Below are positions 1 through 8,619 of a stretch of 64,000 bases of DNA, in pieces; position 1 is the stretch's first letter; each line of letters opens with the position of its first letter. Below the pieces are notes generated by a model, which saw nothing but the letters and a program-made list of their open reading frames with translations, was not told the origin of the DNA and did no database searches. The translations under genes were made by a program, and so were the position numbers. Origin of the DNA: Liquorilactobacillus hordei DSM 19519 (GTDB taxonomy: Bacteria; Bacillota; Bacilli; Lactobacillales; Lactobacillaceae); NCBI RefSeq assembly GCF_019443985.1, contig NZ_CP049303.1, forward strand, positions 682,001 through 746,000, read 5' to 3'.

Positions 1-153
1 TCGCCGATTATTTTGGGATATCCTGATGCAGAAATATTTGTGTTTGATGATGGCAAAGTTCATAGTTGCTTGTATGAAGAAACTAAAAGTTATCAAATAA
101 CAGAGATGTTTATTAAAAATAGAGAACAAATTTTGAGAAATTTATTTGATTAG
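1..153 (+). CDS. C-terminal end of an AAA/ABC-type ATPase (partial)
   Basis: The window opens inside a reading frame that runs 50 codons to a TAG at 151-153. The visible tail (SPIILGYPDAEIFVFDDG, then YEETKSYQITEMF) resembles the end of stand-alone ABC-like AAA ATPases, where a 'THSPI' switch segment is followed by a strand reporting the last lines of the domain and a short helical tail. Walker motifs lie upstream of the window, so the assignment rests on the tail only. The immunity-like gene follows after 20 bases and may be co-transcribed. Confidence 0.5.
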   Translation, partial: SPIILGYPDAEIFVFDDGKVHSCLYEETKSYQITEMFIKNREQILRNLFD

Positions 154-173
154 GTATTTTAGGAGGACAAGCG

Positions 174-476
174 ATGAAGAAGCAGGAAGATATAGAAAAG
201 ATGTTAGATTTGTTGAGTGTTGCATATGCGGATGAGCAAGTTAAGCAGCAAGCAGAAGCTGGTGAGATGATTTTAGCCCTCGCTAAAGAACTTGAAAAAA
301 CTGGGAATTGTGATTTAGTGGCTAGCAAACTTTCAAAAAATATTGTTTTGTATTATTGGCAACATCAAAAGGATTTTCCTAGTGCACTAATTACATTGCA
401 TAACCAGATAAAACAGCGGGCTGTCAAATATGACGCAACTGCACTTACAGCGATTATGCTGCCAATGTGGTTTTAA
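174..476 (+). CDS. Bacteriocin immunity protein-like (enterocin A immunity family)
   Basis: A 100-residue, mostly helical, cytosolic protein without signal peptide. Size, charge pattern and the central segment (LVASKLSKNIVLYYWQHQ) resemble the four-helix enterocin A immunity family, which protects producers or bystanders from pediocin-like bacteriocins that act through the mannose PTS. The start is supported by AGGAGG 161-166, just upstream of the ATG. No bacteriocin precursor or exporter is visible beside it, so it would be an orphan immunity gene. Similarity is judged by eye and is moderate; a small unrelated helical protein remains possible. Confidence 0.5.
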   Translation: MKKQEDIEKMLDLLSVAYADEQVKQQAEAGEMILALAKELEKTGNCDLVASKLSKNIVLYYWQHQKDFPSALITLHNQIKQRAVKYDATALTAIMLPMWF

Positions 477-521
477 TTATCGTTTACACTGTAGGTAGAG
501 AATGACTTATAGGAACAAAAT

Positions 522-563
522 AAAGGGTTGGATCAAAAAATTATAATTTGATTCAACCCTTTT
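522..563. terminator. Bidirectional terminator between convergent genes
   Basis: AAAGGGTTGGATCAAA pairs with TTTGATTCAACCCTTT across a short AT loop, with T-runs on the downstream side and A-runs on the upstream side, so it can serve both the immunity-like gene and the convergent LacI gene. The 30 bases before it (GACTTATAGGAACA) match the right-hand end of the dispersed repeat family found elsewhere in the window. Confidence 0.8.
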
Positions 564-576
564 ACTATATATTTTT

Positions 577-1584
577 TTAGTGATCAATCTTATTAAGACT
601 TTTTACGCTTTGTCGTTGACTAATTGCGATATTTGTATAGGCATTATTTTGAGTGTTGTTAATCAGGTAAGTAGTACTCAAATATCCCATACGATAAAAA
701 TCTTGTGTAATGCTTGATAATTGTGGGCGAACTAGTTCGCAAAGGCTAGTCCCATCCGTAGTGAGAATTGACAGTTCAGCAGGAACGTTAATTTTTAAGC
801 GGTTGCATTCGTTTAAAATCCCAATCCCAACTAAATCACTAGCTGCAATTACAGCAGTAATATCTTTTTTCAGATAATAATTTTGCAAGGCAGTAACACC
901 AGATTCATAACTGTAATCACCAGTTTGTAGCCAATCGGATTTGAATACTATACCTGCTTCGCGAAGTGCTTTTTGGTAGCCTTTAAAACGTAATGCGCCA
1001 GTATGGGCACTATTTTCGATATTTAATCCCGCAATTCCAATATTTTTATGTCCTTGTGAAATTAAGTAGTTGGTAGCTTGATAACCGATTTCTTGATCGT
1101 CAGAAGCAATATAATTTAACATGGTATCTTTAAACGAAATTGAAATAAAGTAAAAAGGAATATTTGAAGATGTCAAAATTGCGAGATTTGACGGAAAAAG
1201 ATCAACTGATAAAAGGAGTATTCCAAGGATAGGGCGTTCCAAAGCAGTTGACAAAGCAATTCTTTGTGAACGTTCATCACGGTCTCCAGCATATAGAATA
1301 ATGACTCTTTTCTCAGCTTCATCGGCTTTTTTTTGGATACCATTGATTATTTGATCCGAGAAGTTTGTTTTAGTAGAGTTAACAATTACAGCTACAACAT
1401 TGCTTTTTTGTGTAACTAGTTCAGTTGCAGCCATATTTTTTTTGTACCCAAGTTTTGCAGCAGTTTCATTTATAATTGCAGCAGTTTGCTGACTAAAAAA
1501 TCCTGTTTTATCAGATAACACCCGTGAAACAGTTGCAACAGAAAAACCAGTTTCTTTAGCAATATCTTTAATAGTTACACTCAT
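577..1584 (-). CDS. LacI/GalR-family sugar-responsive repressor
   Basis: 335 residues. The N-terminus (VTIKDIAKETGFSVATVSRV) is a textbook LacI helix-turn-helix plus hinge, followed by a periplasmic-binding-protein-like sensor domain (about residues 60-330). It is transcribed away from the MFS transporter and glucosidase genes. Two AAACGTTT-centred sites lie in the shared 172-base gap, one on the transporter promoter -35, so it very likely represses that operon until the sugar binds. Which sugar is not visible; the target genes suggest an alpha-1,6-linked or related glucoside. Length is normal for the family. Confidence 0.9.
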   Translation of the reverse strand: MSVTIKDIAKETGFSVATVSRVLSDKTGFFSQQTAAIINETAAKLGYKKNMAATELVTQKSNVVAVIVNSTKTNFSDQIINGIQKKADEAEKRVIILYAGDRDERSQRIALSTALERPILGILLLSVDLFPSNLAILTSSNIPFYFISISFKDTMLNYIASDDQEIGYQATNYLISQGHKNIGIAGLNIENSAHTGALRFKGYQKALREAGIVFKSDWLQTGDYSYESGVTALQNYYLKKDITAVIAASDLVGIGILNECNRLKINVPAELSILTTDGTSLCELVRPQLSSITQDFYRMGYLSTTYLINNTQNNAYTNIAISQRQSVKSLNKIDH

Positions 1585-1661
1585 GAGAACTCTCCTAGTA
1601 TTTTATATGTACTATTTTAGCGCAAAATCAAGATAAAAGATATCAATGCGAAATTATTAAC

Positions 1662-1720
1662 ACAAACGTTTTCTTTTTTTATAAATACCTATTGTAAACG
1701 TTTGCTCTAAGTATTATAAT
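1662..1720 (+). promoter_or_regulatory. Promoter with LacI/CRE-type operators for the transporter-glucosidase operon
   Basis: -35 TTGTAA at 1692-1697 and -10 TATAAT at 1715-1720 are 17 bases apart. The site TTGTAAACGTTTGCT (1692-1706) overlaps the -35, is nearly palindromic around AACGTT, and fits the CRE pattern WTGNAANCGNWNNCW at every position. A second core, ACAAACGTTTTC, lies at 1662-1673. Either the local LacI protein, CcpA, or both could bind. Confidence 0.75.
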
Positions 1721-1765
1721 ACTTTTTGAAAGCAGTTACATAATAAAAACAAAGGAGTGATAGTT

Positions 1766-3178
1766 ATGGAGAGAAAAGTTACAGGTTCAGTTAAGCCAAA
1801 TGTAAATGTAACCGATCACAAAAAAAGTAAAACGGTTATCACGAATTCACTTCCTAAATTGCCACTTAGTACAATTTTTGCAATGACATTCGGTTTTTTC
1901 GGTGTTAATATGGCATTTTCTTTACAGTCATCACAAATGGGACGAATTTTTCAGACAATCGGTGCAGACCCAACTAAATTAGGATTCTTTTTCATACTTC
2001 CACCTTTAGCTGGAATGATAGTACAGCCACTAGTTGGAAAGTACTCAGATCTAACGTGGTCAAACAAATATGGAAGAAGAATGCCATACTTAATATTAGG
2101 GGCACCAATTGCTGCGATAGTTATGGTGCTATTGCCAAATGCAGGTTCTTTTGGGTTTGGCTATGCCTCTATTGCAGCTTTGACTTTTGGAGCAATTGCA
2201 ATTTTATTCATGGATTTATCTAGTAACGTTTGTATGCAACCGTTTAAGATGATTGTTGGAGATATGGTAAACGAGGATCAAAAGGATTTGGCTTGGTCCT
2301 GGCAGCAATCATTTAGTAATCTTGGTGGAGTTGTTGCGACAGTATTTCCATTCTTATTAACAATGTTTGGTGTTTCAAATATTGCAGAACAAGGAGTTGT
2401 TCCTTTATCTGTTAGACTTTCTTTTTACATTGGAGCTGTAATCTTATTGGCAACTTCGATATATACAGTTATGAAGGTTAAGGAATATGATCCCGCATCA
2501 TATGCGGAGTATCATCATCTTGATCCTAATCATCACAAGGAGGCGCCTTCCTTGTGGACACTAATTAAGAAAGCTCCACGTGCATTTTGGGAAGTTTCGT
2601 TCGTACAGTTATTCGATTGGTTTGCATTTCAATATCTATGGACATATGCAACTGGTGCAATTGCAAAAAATGTTTGGAATACAGCAGATACGGCATCGGC
2701 GGGCTATCAAGCCGCAGGAAACTGGTATGGAATTTTAACATGTATTCAATCTGTAGCAGCGGTTATCTGGGGATTCTTAATTTTATCGAAGACGAATCCA
2801 TTGAAAAGAAAGTTCTGGTTTAGAGTCGGTCTTGTGATGGGAGCAATTGGTTTTACTGGTGTTTTTATGATTCATGATAAGTATTTACTAATTTTACCAT
2901 TTTGTTTAATTGGGATTTCATATCTTACAATGCAAACAGAGGCCTTTTCAATCTTCACTTCCGCGTTAGATGGTAAAAATGAAGGCGCTTATATGGGATT
3001 ATTCAATTGCGGAATCTGTTTACCACAAATTATTGCATCAATTGCGAGTTTTGCAATTTTCCCATTAATCAATAAGTCGATGCCAGGTATGATCCTAGTG
3101 GCAGGAATTGCTATGTTATTAGGTGCAATAGCAGTTAGTGTCATCAAAGAGGATAAACCGCAAGAGAATATAGAATAA
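1766..3178 (+). CDS. Sugar MFS transporter (SLC45/GPH-like)
   Basis: About 470 residues with roughly twelve hydrophobic segments and a long cytosolic N-terminus. The segment with GKYSDLTWSNKYGRRMPYL matches the 'D.....GRR.P' loop of the SLC45/sucrose-maltose MFS group, proton-linked importers of di- and oligosaccharides. ATG 1766 is preferred over the upstream GTG at 1757 because AAAGGAG (1751-1757) sits 8 bases before 1766 and overlaps the GTG. It is followed after 37 bases by the glucosidase, so uptake and cleavage are coupled. Exact substrate is not determinable here. Confidence 0.85.
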   Translation: MERKVTGSVKPNVNVTDHKKSKTVITNSLPKLPLSTIFAMTFGFFGVNMAFSLQSSQMGRIFQTIGADPTKLGFFFILPPLAGMIVQPLVGKYSDLTWSNKYGRRMPYLILGAPIAAIVMVLLPNAGSFGFGYASIAALTFGAIAILFMDLSSNVCMQPFKMIVGDMVNEDQKDLAWSWQQSFSNLGGVVATVFPFLLTMFGVSNIAEQGVVPLSVRLSFYIGAVILLATSIYTVMKVKEYDPASYAEYHHLDPNHHKEAPSLWTLIKKAPRAFWEVSFVQLFDWFAFQYLWTYATGAIAKNVWNTADTASAGYQAAGNWYGILTCIQSVAAVIWGFLILSKTNPLKRKFWFRVGLVMGAIGFTGVFMIHDKYLLILPFCLIGISYLTMQTEAFSIFTSALDGKNEGAYMGLFNCGICLPQIIASIASFAIFPLINKSMPGMILVAGIAMLLGAIAVSVIKEDKPQENIE

Positions 3179-3215
3179 AATAAATAATAATTACTTGAAA
3201 GAGAGGAAAAATAAA

Positions 3216-4889
3216 ATGAAGAAGAAATGGTGGCAAAAAGCAGTTGTATATCAAGTATATCCAAGGAGTTTTCAAGATAGTAATGATGATGGAATAGGTG
3301 ATTTGGGTGGAGTTTTGAAACGACTTCCATATATTAAAAAATTAGGTGTTGATGTGATTTGGCTCAATCCGGTATATAAGTCACCAGATAAAGATAATGG
3401 ATATGATATTAGTGATTATCGGTCAATTCAGCCAAAATTTGGAAATATGGAGATATTTGATAAATTATTGGCGGAGGCGCATCGACTGGGTTTAAGAATT
3501 GTAATGGACTTGGTGGTTAATCATACCTCTGATCAACACAAATGGTTTAAAGAAAGCCAAAAGAGTAAGGATAATCCATATCGAGATTTCTATATTTGGC
3601 GTGATGGCAAAGAAGGCAAGGTACCAAACAACTGGGGTTCATTCTTCGGTGGTTCTACATGGGAATATAATGAAGCTACCAAGCAATATTACTTGCACCT
3701 TTTTGCTAAGGGACAACCAGATTTGAATTGGGAAAATCCCGAGGTACGTGAACATGTCTGGGATTTAATGAAGTTTTGGCTCGATAAGGGGATTGATGGT
3801 TTTAGAATGGACGTCATTAACTTCTTGTCAAAACCAGCTGGTCTTCCAGATGCACCTAATCCTGAAAAAGCTGAATTTGGTAGCGTTGAACCAATGGTCG
3901 CGGATGGACCGAAACTCAATGAGTATTTGAGAGAAATGAACGACAAGGTACTCTCACATTATGATGTGATGAGTGTAGGTGAGATGCCTAGCTCAACTCC
4001 AGAAGATGCGATTGAATATACAGGTTTAGAAGCCAAAGAGCTAAATATGGTCTTTCAATTTGACCATGTCACTTTAACAATGAATGATGATCCAAGAATA
4101 GGTAAGTGGAACGATCAGCCAGTTAAATTAGTAGATTTGAAAAAGTCATTATCTAAGTGGCAAAAAGCCTTAGATGGCAAAGGCTGGAATAGTTTGTATT
4201 GGAACAATCATGATCGTGCACGGGTTGTTTCACGCTTTGGAAATGATTCTCCAAAATATCGAGTTAAATCAGCTGAGATGTTAGCGACAATTTTGCATAT
4301 GCTTCAAGGAACACCATACGTGTACCAAGGTGAAGAATTAGGAATGACAAATGCTCATTTTGAGAATTTGGAAGACTACCAAGATATTGAGTCACTTGAG
4401 GCCTATCATCAACTGGTTGAACGTGAGCAGTTGGTTGATCATGATACAATGATGCGATATTTAGCAACAGAATCACGTGATAATGCAAGAACACCGATGC
4501 AATGGGATGATTCTGTAAATGCAGGTTTTACAAATGGCACACCTTGGATGCGATTAAATAAAAATTATCCTGAAATTAATGCAAAGAATGAACTGGAAGA
4601 TCAGAATTCGATATTCTATTATTATCAGAAGTTAATTGAATTACGACACAATAGCGACTTAATTATTTATGGAAATTATGTTGAACTTGATCCAGAAGAT
4701 GAAGAAGTATTTGCATACAAGCGAAATTATGAGGGGAAAACCTTGTTAGTTATCGGTAATTTCACTGATAAGAAGATTAAACGTAACTATAATATTCCAG
4801 AAGACAAGCGGATGGTAATTGGTAATTACAAAGATAGCTATAGCGAAAATGAATTAAGACCTTACGAAGTAAGAGTTTATGAGTATTAA
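3216..4889 (+). CDS. GH13 (subfamily 31) oligo-1,6-glucosidase / alpha-glucosidase
   Basis: 557 residues, normal for this subfamily. The catalytic triad is visible: nucleophile Asp about 199 in GFRMDVINF, acid Glu about 256 in SVGEMP, and transition-state Asp about 332 in WNNHDRARV. Val directly after the nucleophile is typical of enzymes preferring alpha-1,6 bonds (isomaltose, panose, isomaltulose) over maltose. It is cytosolic with no signal peptide. ATG 3216 (GAGAGG at 3201-3206) is preferred over a TTG at 3195. It forms an operon with the MFS transporter under LacI control. Sucrose- or trehalulose-related activity cannot be excluded. Confidence 0.9.
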   Translation: MKKKWWQKAVVYQVYPRSFQDSNDDGIGDLGGVLKRLPYIKKLGVDVIWLNPVYKSPDKDNGYDISDYRSIQPKFGNMEIFDKLLAEAHRLGLRIVMDLVVNHTSDQHKWFKESQKSKDNPYRDFYIWRDGKEGKVPNNWGSFFGGSTWEYNEATKQYYLHLFAKGQPDLNWENPEVREHVWDLMKFWLDKGIDGFRMDVINFLSKPAGLPDAPNPEKAEFGSVEPMVADGPKLNEYLREMNDKVLSHYDVMSVGEMPSSTPEDAIEYTGLEAKELNMVFQFDHVTLTMNDDPRIGKWNDQPVKLVDLKKSLSKWQKALDGKGWNSLYWNNHDRARVVSRFGNDSPKYRVKSAEMLATILHMLQGTPYVYQGEELGMTNAHFENLEDYQDIESLEAYHQLVEREQLVDHDTMMRYLATESRDNARTPMQWDDSVNAGFTNGTPWMRLNKNYPEINAKNELEDQNSIFYYYQKLIELRHNSDLIIYGNYVELDPEDEEVFAYKRNYEGKTLLVIGNFTDKKIKRNYNIPEDKRMVIGNYKDSYSENELRPYEVRVYEY

Positions 4890-4926
4890 AAGATTAAAAA
4901 ATATATTTATATAATATTGCGAAAGT

Positions 4927-4970
4927 GGGAGCTGGGTCAAAAGTAAAATTTTGATTCAGTTCCTCTTTTT
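4927..4970 (+). terminator. Terminator after the glucosidase gene
   Basis: GGGAGCTGGGTCAAAA pairs imperfectly with TTTTGATTCAGTTCCTC, followed by TTTTT. Its wording (..CTGGGTCAAAA..TTTTGATTCAG..) recurs in other intergenic gaps of the window and belongs to the dispersed repeat family. Confidence 0.75.
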
Positions 4971-5020
4971 ATTCCGTTTATGTCACACTCCCTATTTTGT
5001 GTTCATTTTTAACTGTGGGG

Positions 5021-5049
5021 TTACTTATATAGAAATTGTAACTTATAAT
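5021..5049 (+). promoter_or_regulatory. Candidate promoter for the CPBP protease gene
   Basis: TTACTT (5021-5026) and TATAAT (5044-5049) are separated by 17 bases, 47 bases before the preferred ATG. The -10 is perfect and the -35 is weak. Confidence 0.5.
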
Positions 5050-5095
5050 AAGGTGATTAGTTGCATATATATTTTTCCTAGAGAAGAGGATGAAA

Positions 5096-5845
5096 ATGAA
5101 TGTGAAGGCGCTAAAAACTACTGTTGGAATTTGGTTATGTCTGATAGGAGTGTTTATAATAATCCATTTTGCATATTTATTTGCCGGAATAGATTCAGAT
5201 AATCGTGTCGTTGTGGATGATGTATTATTAACAATATTGGTTTTATTTTTAAACAAGAAATATCTGAATCTTAAGTTGAATCATCAAGTAGACATTTCAG
5301 TTGGAGAAGTATTACGAGTTAATAGTTTACCAATTGTTATATACTTTTTTTATATTACAAGCTGGTTTGCAAAACTACCAAATACTAGTTTGTATCATAT
5401 TGTAGATGCACTATTATTAGCCCTAGCAGTTGCAGTATTTGAGGAAACCTTTTTTCGAGGAATACTAATTAATAATATGCTACGGTATAGTGCACGCAGT
5501 TTTAGCGGCTATTTATCTGTAATTTTATGTAGCAGTATTTTATTTGGAGTAACACACATGGTTAATCTTTTTGGCCAGTCATTTTCTGCAACATTGTTAC
5601 AAGCAATCAATGCTTTTTCAATTGGAGTAATGCTTGCTGCGATTTATCTGAGAACAGGTAGTTTAAAATGGACTATTCTATATCATTTTATGTTGGACTT
5701 CACAGGAATAGTTATTAATGAAGGTATAGTTATTGCAGCACCTACGCCACAGAGATGGTTTGGAGTTTTTGTGTTAGATATATTGTATATCTTTACAGGT
5801 ATTTTCCTGGTAAGAAAGACACAACGAAAAAAGTTGGTTTTTTAA
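5096..5845 (+). CDS. CPBP-family intramembrane metalloprotease (CAAX/Abi type)
   Basis: About 249 residues with seven to eight hydrophobic segments. The three family motifs are present: EETFFRG (Glu-Glu near residue 116), FGVTHMVN, and a late HFMLD, which supply the glutamates and histidines of the membrane active site. In lactobacilli such proteins are often associated with bacteriocin self-immunity or prenyl-peptide processing; nothing nearby identifies a partner. ATG 5096 fits the AGAAGAGG Shine-Dalgarno better than ATG 5090. It is a single-gene unit bounded by terminators. Confidence 0.85.
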   Translation: MNVKALKTTVGIWLCLIGVFIIIHFAYLFAGIDSDNRVVVDDVLLTILVLFLNKKYLNLKLNHQVDISVGEVLRVNSLPIVIYFFYITSWFAKLPNTSLYHIVDALLLALAVAVFEETFFRGILINNMLRYSARSFSGYLSVILCSSILFGVTHMVNLFGQSFSATLLQAINAFSIGVMLAAIYLRTGSLKWTILYHFMLDFTGIVINEGIVIAAPTPQRWFGVFVLDILYIFTGIFLVRKTQRKKLVF

Positions 5846-5860
5846 TTAAATAAATTGATA

Positions 5861-5920
5861 AGTATGTATCTTGGTTAAGTATATTGGTAAAACGATATAT
5901 TTTAGCAAGATACTTTTTTT
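5861..5920 (+). terminator. Strong terminator after the CPBP gene
   Basis: AGTATGTATCTTG pairs with CAAGATACT, with further pairing inside (TTAAGTATAT with ATATATTTTA), followed by seven T residues. The rest of the gap to 6102 is AT-rich; I see no clear promoter or riboswitch fold there, only a small hairpin around TGCTTATAAGAAAGCA near 6060-6075. Confidence 0.85.
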
Positions 5921-6102
5921 AATTAGATTAAAAATATTTATCAATAATCAACTTGAAAAATAAATTATTTTAGACTAATACAAAAGAGTTACCAAACAAA
6001 TGCAGAACTATTACAAATTAAATACTTATTCATAACATTAATTATATATACTACCTAGGGTGCTTATAAGAAAGCATAAAAAAGTTTTGGAGGCTATTTT
6101 CG

Positions 6103-7188
6103 ATGAAAAAACGTAACAAATATTTGGTAACTTTAGCAGCACTTGTTGTAATGGGAACATTAAGTGCTTGTTCAAGTAATAGTGCAAGTTCTACTTCAGA
6201 TAATTGGAACACAATTGTCAAGCAAGCAAAAAAAGAGGGAAAAGTTGTTTCTGTTGGGATGCCAGATACTTGGGCAAATTGGATAGGAACATGGAATGAT
6301 ATTAAATCGAAATTCGGAATCTCACATACAGATACAGATATGTCTAGTGCACAAGAATTGCAAAAATTTAAATCAGCAGGAAAGTCTTCTAGTGCACCTG
6401 ATATAGGTGATATTGGGCTCAATGTTGCACCAACTGCAAAGAAAGAAAATTTAGTAACTGCCTATAAAACAAAATATTGGAAAGATATCCCATCATGGGC
6501 AAAAGACAAAGATGGATATTATGCGGCAGGATATACTGGATCAATTGTATTTATTACTGATACAAAAAATGTCGACTCTTCTGATGCACCAACTTCTTGG
6601 AAACAACTAGCATCAGGAAAATACAAGGTTTCTATTGGAGATGTCTCTACCGCAGCTCAGGCTCAGTATTCTGTTTTAGCAGCAGCCTTTGCAAATGGTG
6701 GTAGCGAAAAAAATATTAACCCAGGACTAAATTATTTTGCAAAACTGCAGAAACAGAATCGTTTATCAACTGTTGATACAACAATTGAAAACTTACAAAA
6801 AGGTGAAATTCAAGTTGCTGTAATGTGGGACTTTAATGCCTTAAATTATGCACACCAGATTAATTCTAAACGTTACAAGATTACTGTTCCTTCAGATGGA
6901 ACCGTTGAAAGTGGATATACACAAATTATTAACAAAAATGCAGCTCATCCTTATGCCGCAAAACTCGCTAGAACTTATATCTTATCAGATGCGGGTCAGA
7001 TTAATTTAGCTAAAGGTTATGCACGACCAATTCGTAAGAATGTGAAATTACCAGCAGCTGTGAAAGCAAAACTAATTCCTGAAAGTCAGTATAAAAAACA
7101 ATATCATGTAAAGAACAACAATGTTTGGAATAAAGAAACATTGAAGTTAGGGCAAGAATGGAAGAATAAAGTCACAGGAGCAAATTAA
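6103..7188 (+). CDS. ABC transporter substrate-binding lipoprotein (Fbp/AfuA-like)
   Basis: 361 residues. A lipoprotein signal is clear: KKR start, hydrophobic core, lipobox TLSAC with Cys 23, then a Ser-rich linker. The mature part (YTGSIVFITDTKNV, EIQVAVMWDFNALNYA) resembles class II solute-binding proteins of the iron(III)/spermidine/2-aminoethylphosphonate group. It is the first gene of a tight six-gene operon with two permeases, an ATPase and two phosphoesterase-fold proteins. Those partners make an organophosphate or phosphonate ligand plausible, but this is inference. Iron is less likely because no tyrosine cluster is obvious. Confidence 0.85.
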   Translation: MKKRNKYLVTLAALVVMGTLSACSSNSASSTSDNWNTIVKQAKKEGKVVSVGMPDTWANWIGTWNDIKSKFGISHTDTDMSSAQELQKFKSAGKSSSAPDIGDIGLNVAPTAKKENLVTAYKTKYWKDIPSWAKDKDGYYAAGYTGSIVFITDTKNVDSSDAPTSWKQLASGKYKVSIGDVSTAAQAQYSVLAAAFANGGSEKNINPGLNYFAKLQKQNRLSTVDTTIENLQKGEIQVAVMWDFNALNYAHQINSKRYKITVPSDGTVESGYTQIINKNAAHPYAAKLARTYILSDAGQINLAKGYARPIRKNVKLPAAVKAKLIPESQYKKQYHVKNNNVWNKETLKLGQEWKNKVTGAN

Positions 7189-7191
7189 AAA

Positions 7192-8016
7192 ATGTCAACA
7201 CGATTAAAAATATTTTTACCATTTGGTTTGCTTATATTCTTAGTTTTAGTAATACCTGTATGTGTGATGCTAATTTCTAGTTTACAGAGTATGAGCGGGG
7301 GATTTAGTTTAACTAATTACCAGCAAATTTTTTCCTCCCACTATTATCGTGGAGCCATTTACAACAGTATCAGTATTTCAATAGTAACATCACTAGTATC
7401 ACTACTGGTAGCGATAATTGGAGCTTGGGCATTAACTAAAATATCTGTAAGCACAAAAAACATATTGATTACAGTATTCAATATGTCATCAAGTTTTGCA
7501 GGTGTCCCACTGGCATTTTCTTTAATAATTTTATTTGGAAATGCAGGCGTTTTTAAGGCAATTACTAGTACTCTTCATGTGCATGATACATTGAATATCT
7601 ACTCTGTAACTGGGATGACTTTTGCTTATACATTTTTTGAGATTCCACTTGGAATTATGTTTTTCTTCCCAGTTCTTGATAGCTTAAGCAGGGAATGGTT
7701 TGAAGTGTCCAATGTTTTAGGAGCTTCAAAAATATTTTTTGTTCGTAAAGTGATCTTTCCAATCATACTTCCTAATATTGTAGAGATTTTTGTATTACTT
7801 TTTGCAAACGCAATGGGAACATATGAAACTGCGTATGCATTGATGGGGAATAACTTAGTTTCAATTCCGACGGTTATTGGAGCACTGATTAATGGCGAAT
7901 TAGTTGCCAATGTTCCACTAGCATGTGCCTTTGCAACGCTCTTTACTGTTATTATGACAATAATAGTATGGTTAGGTAATAGAATTACAAATGTTAAAGG
8001 AAGGAGTGCTAGTTAA
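7192..8016 (+). CDS. ABC transporter permease 1
   Basis: 274 residues with six predicted membrane segments. The cytosolic coupling loop, FEVSNVLGASKIFFVRKVIFPI, carries the EAA-type 'LGAS' core used to dock on the ATPase. It starts three bases after the stop of the binding-protein gene and is translationally coupled to the next gene. It is intact, in contrast to permease 2. Confidence 0.9.
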   Translation: MSTRLKIFLPFGLLIFLVLVIPVCVMLISSLQSMSGGFSLTNYQQIFSSHYYRGAIYNSISISIVTSLVSLLVAIIGAWALTKISVSTKNILITVFNMSSSFAGVPLAFSLIILFGNAGVFKAITSTLHVHDTLNIYSVTGMTFAYTFFEIPLGIMFFFPVLDSLSREWFEVSNVLGASKIFFVRKVIFPIILPNIVEIFVLLFANAMGTYETAYALMGNNLVSIPTVIGALINGELVANVPLACAFATLFTVIMTIIVWLGNRITNVKGRSAS

Positions 8017-8017
8017 A

Positions 8018-8619
8018 ATGGAAAAGCATACTGATAGGGTTATCGCTAAGATTGTCATTATACTTATTTCAATCCATTTAATTGCTCCAATTGTAGCAAC
8101 CATTATGTACTCCTTTGCCAAATCGTGGGTAAACACCATTTTTCCAGATGGTTGGACCATTGAATGGTATCTGCAGCTTATTACTAATTCAGATTTTTTA
8201 TCCGCTTTGATTAGATCCATAATTCTTGGAGTTATAACGACTATCATTGCAATGTGTTGTTTTTTACCAGTTGTATTTTATGCAAACGTATATGATGAAA
8301 CTATTAAAGCGAAGCTGAGATTTATTACTGTCCTGCCATTTACAATTCCGGGGATTATCTTGGTTACTGGGTTAGTGAGAGTGTATGCAAATTTACCAAT
8401 TCCACAAATGTTAGTTTTATTATTAGCAATTTCATTGTTGAGTTTACCTGTAACCTATCAAGCACTTGATAATGCGTTTATTGCACATGATTTTCGTGCA
8501 ATGTTTTAACAACAGTTTACTTCTTCTTTTTAGCAATAATTTCGGTAATCATGATTACTGTTATAAAGCGTCAAGGCAGTAAAAAAGGAGAAGCAGTGGA
8601 GGATATCAAAAAATTATGA
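8018..8619 (+). pseudogene. ABC transporter permease 2, broken by an internal deletion and frameshift
   Basis: The reading frame from ATG 8018 (RBS AAGGAAGGAG) stops at 8507-8509 after DNAFIAHDFRAMF, exactly where the EAA coupling loop should begin. In another frame, from about 8506, the sequence continues as LTTVYFFFLAIISVIMITVIK and ends KKL with TGA at 8617-8619. That TGA overlaps the ATG of the ATPase gene (ATGA), the normal coupling arrangement, so it is the original C-terminus. Together the two parts give about 200 codons where 260-270 are expected, so roughly 200 bases including the EAA loop and a membrane helix are missing. A sequencing or assembly error is the alternative. Confidence 0.8.

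Noticed and set aside
1757..1765. GTG start for the MFS gene
   Set aside because: It overlaps the Shine-Dalgarno of ATG 1766, which has correct spacing.
6055..6080. Small hairpin before the ABC binding protein gene as a riboswitch
   Set aside because: Only a five-base stem and no alternative pairing or terminator.
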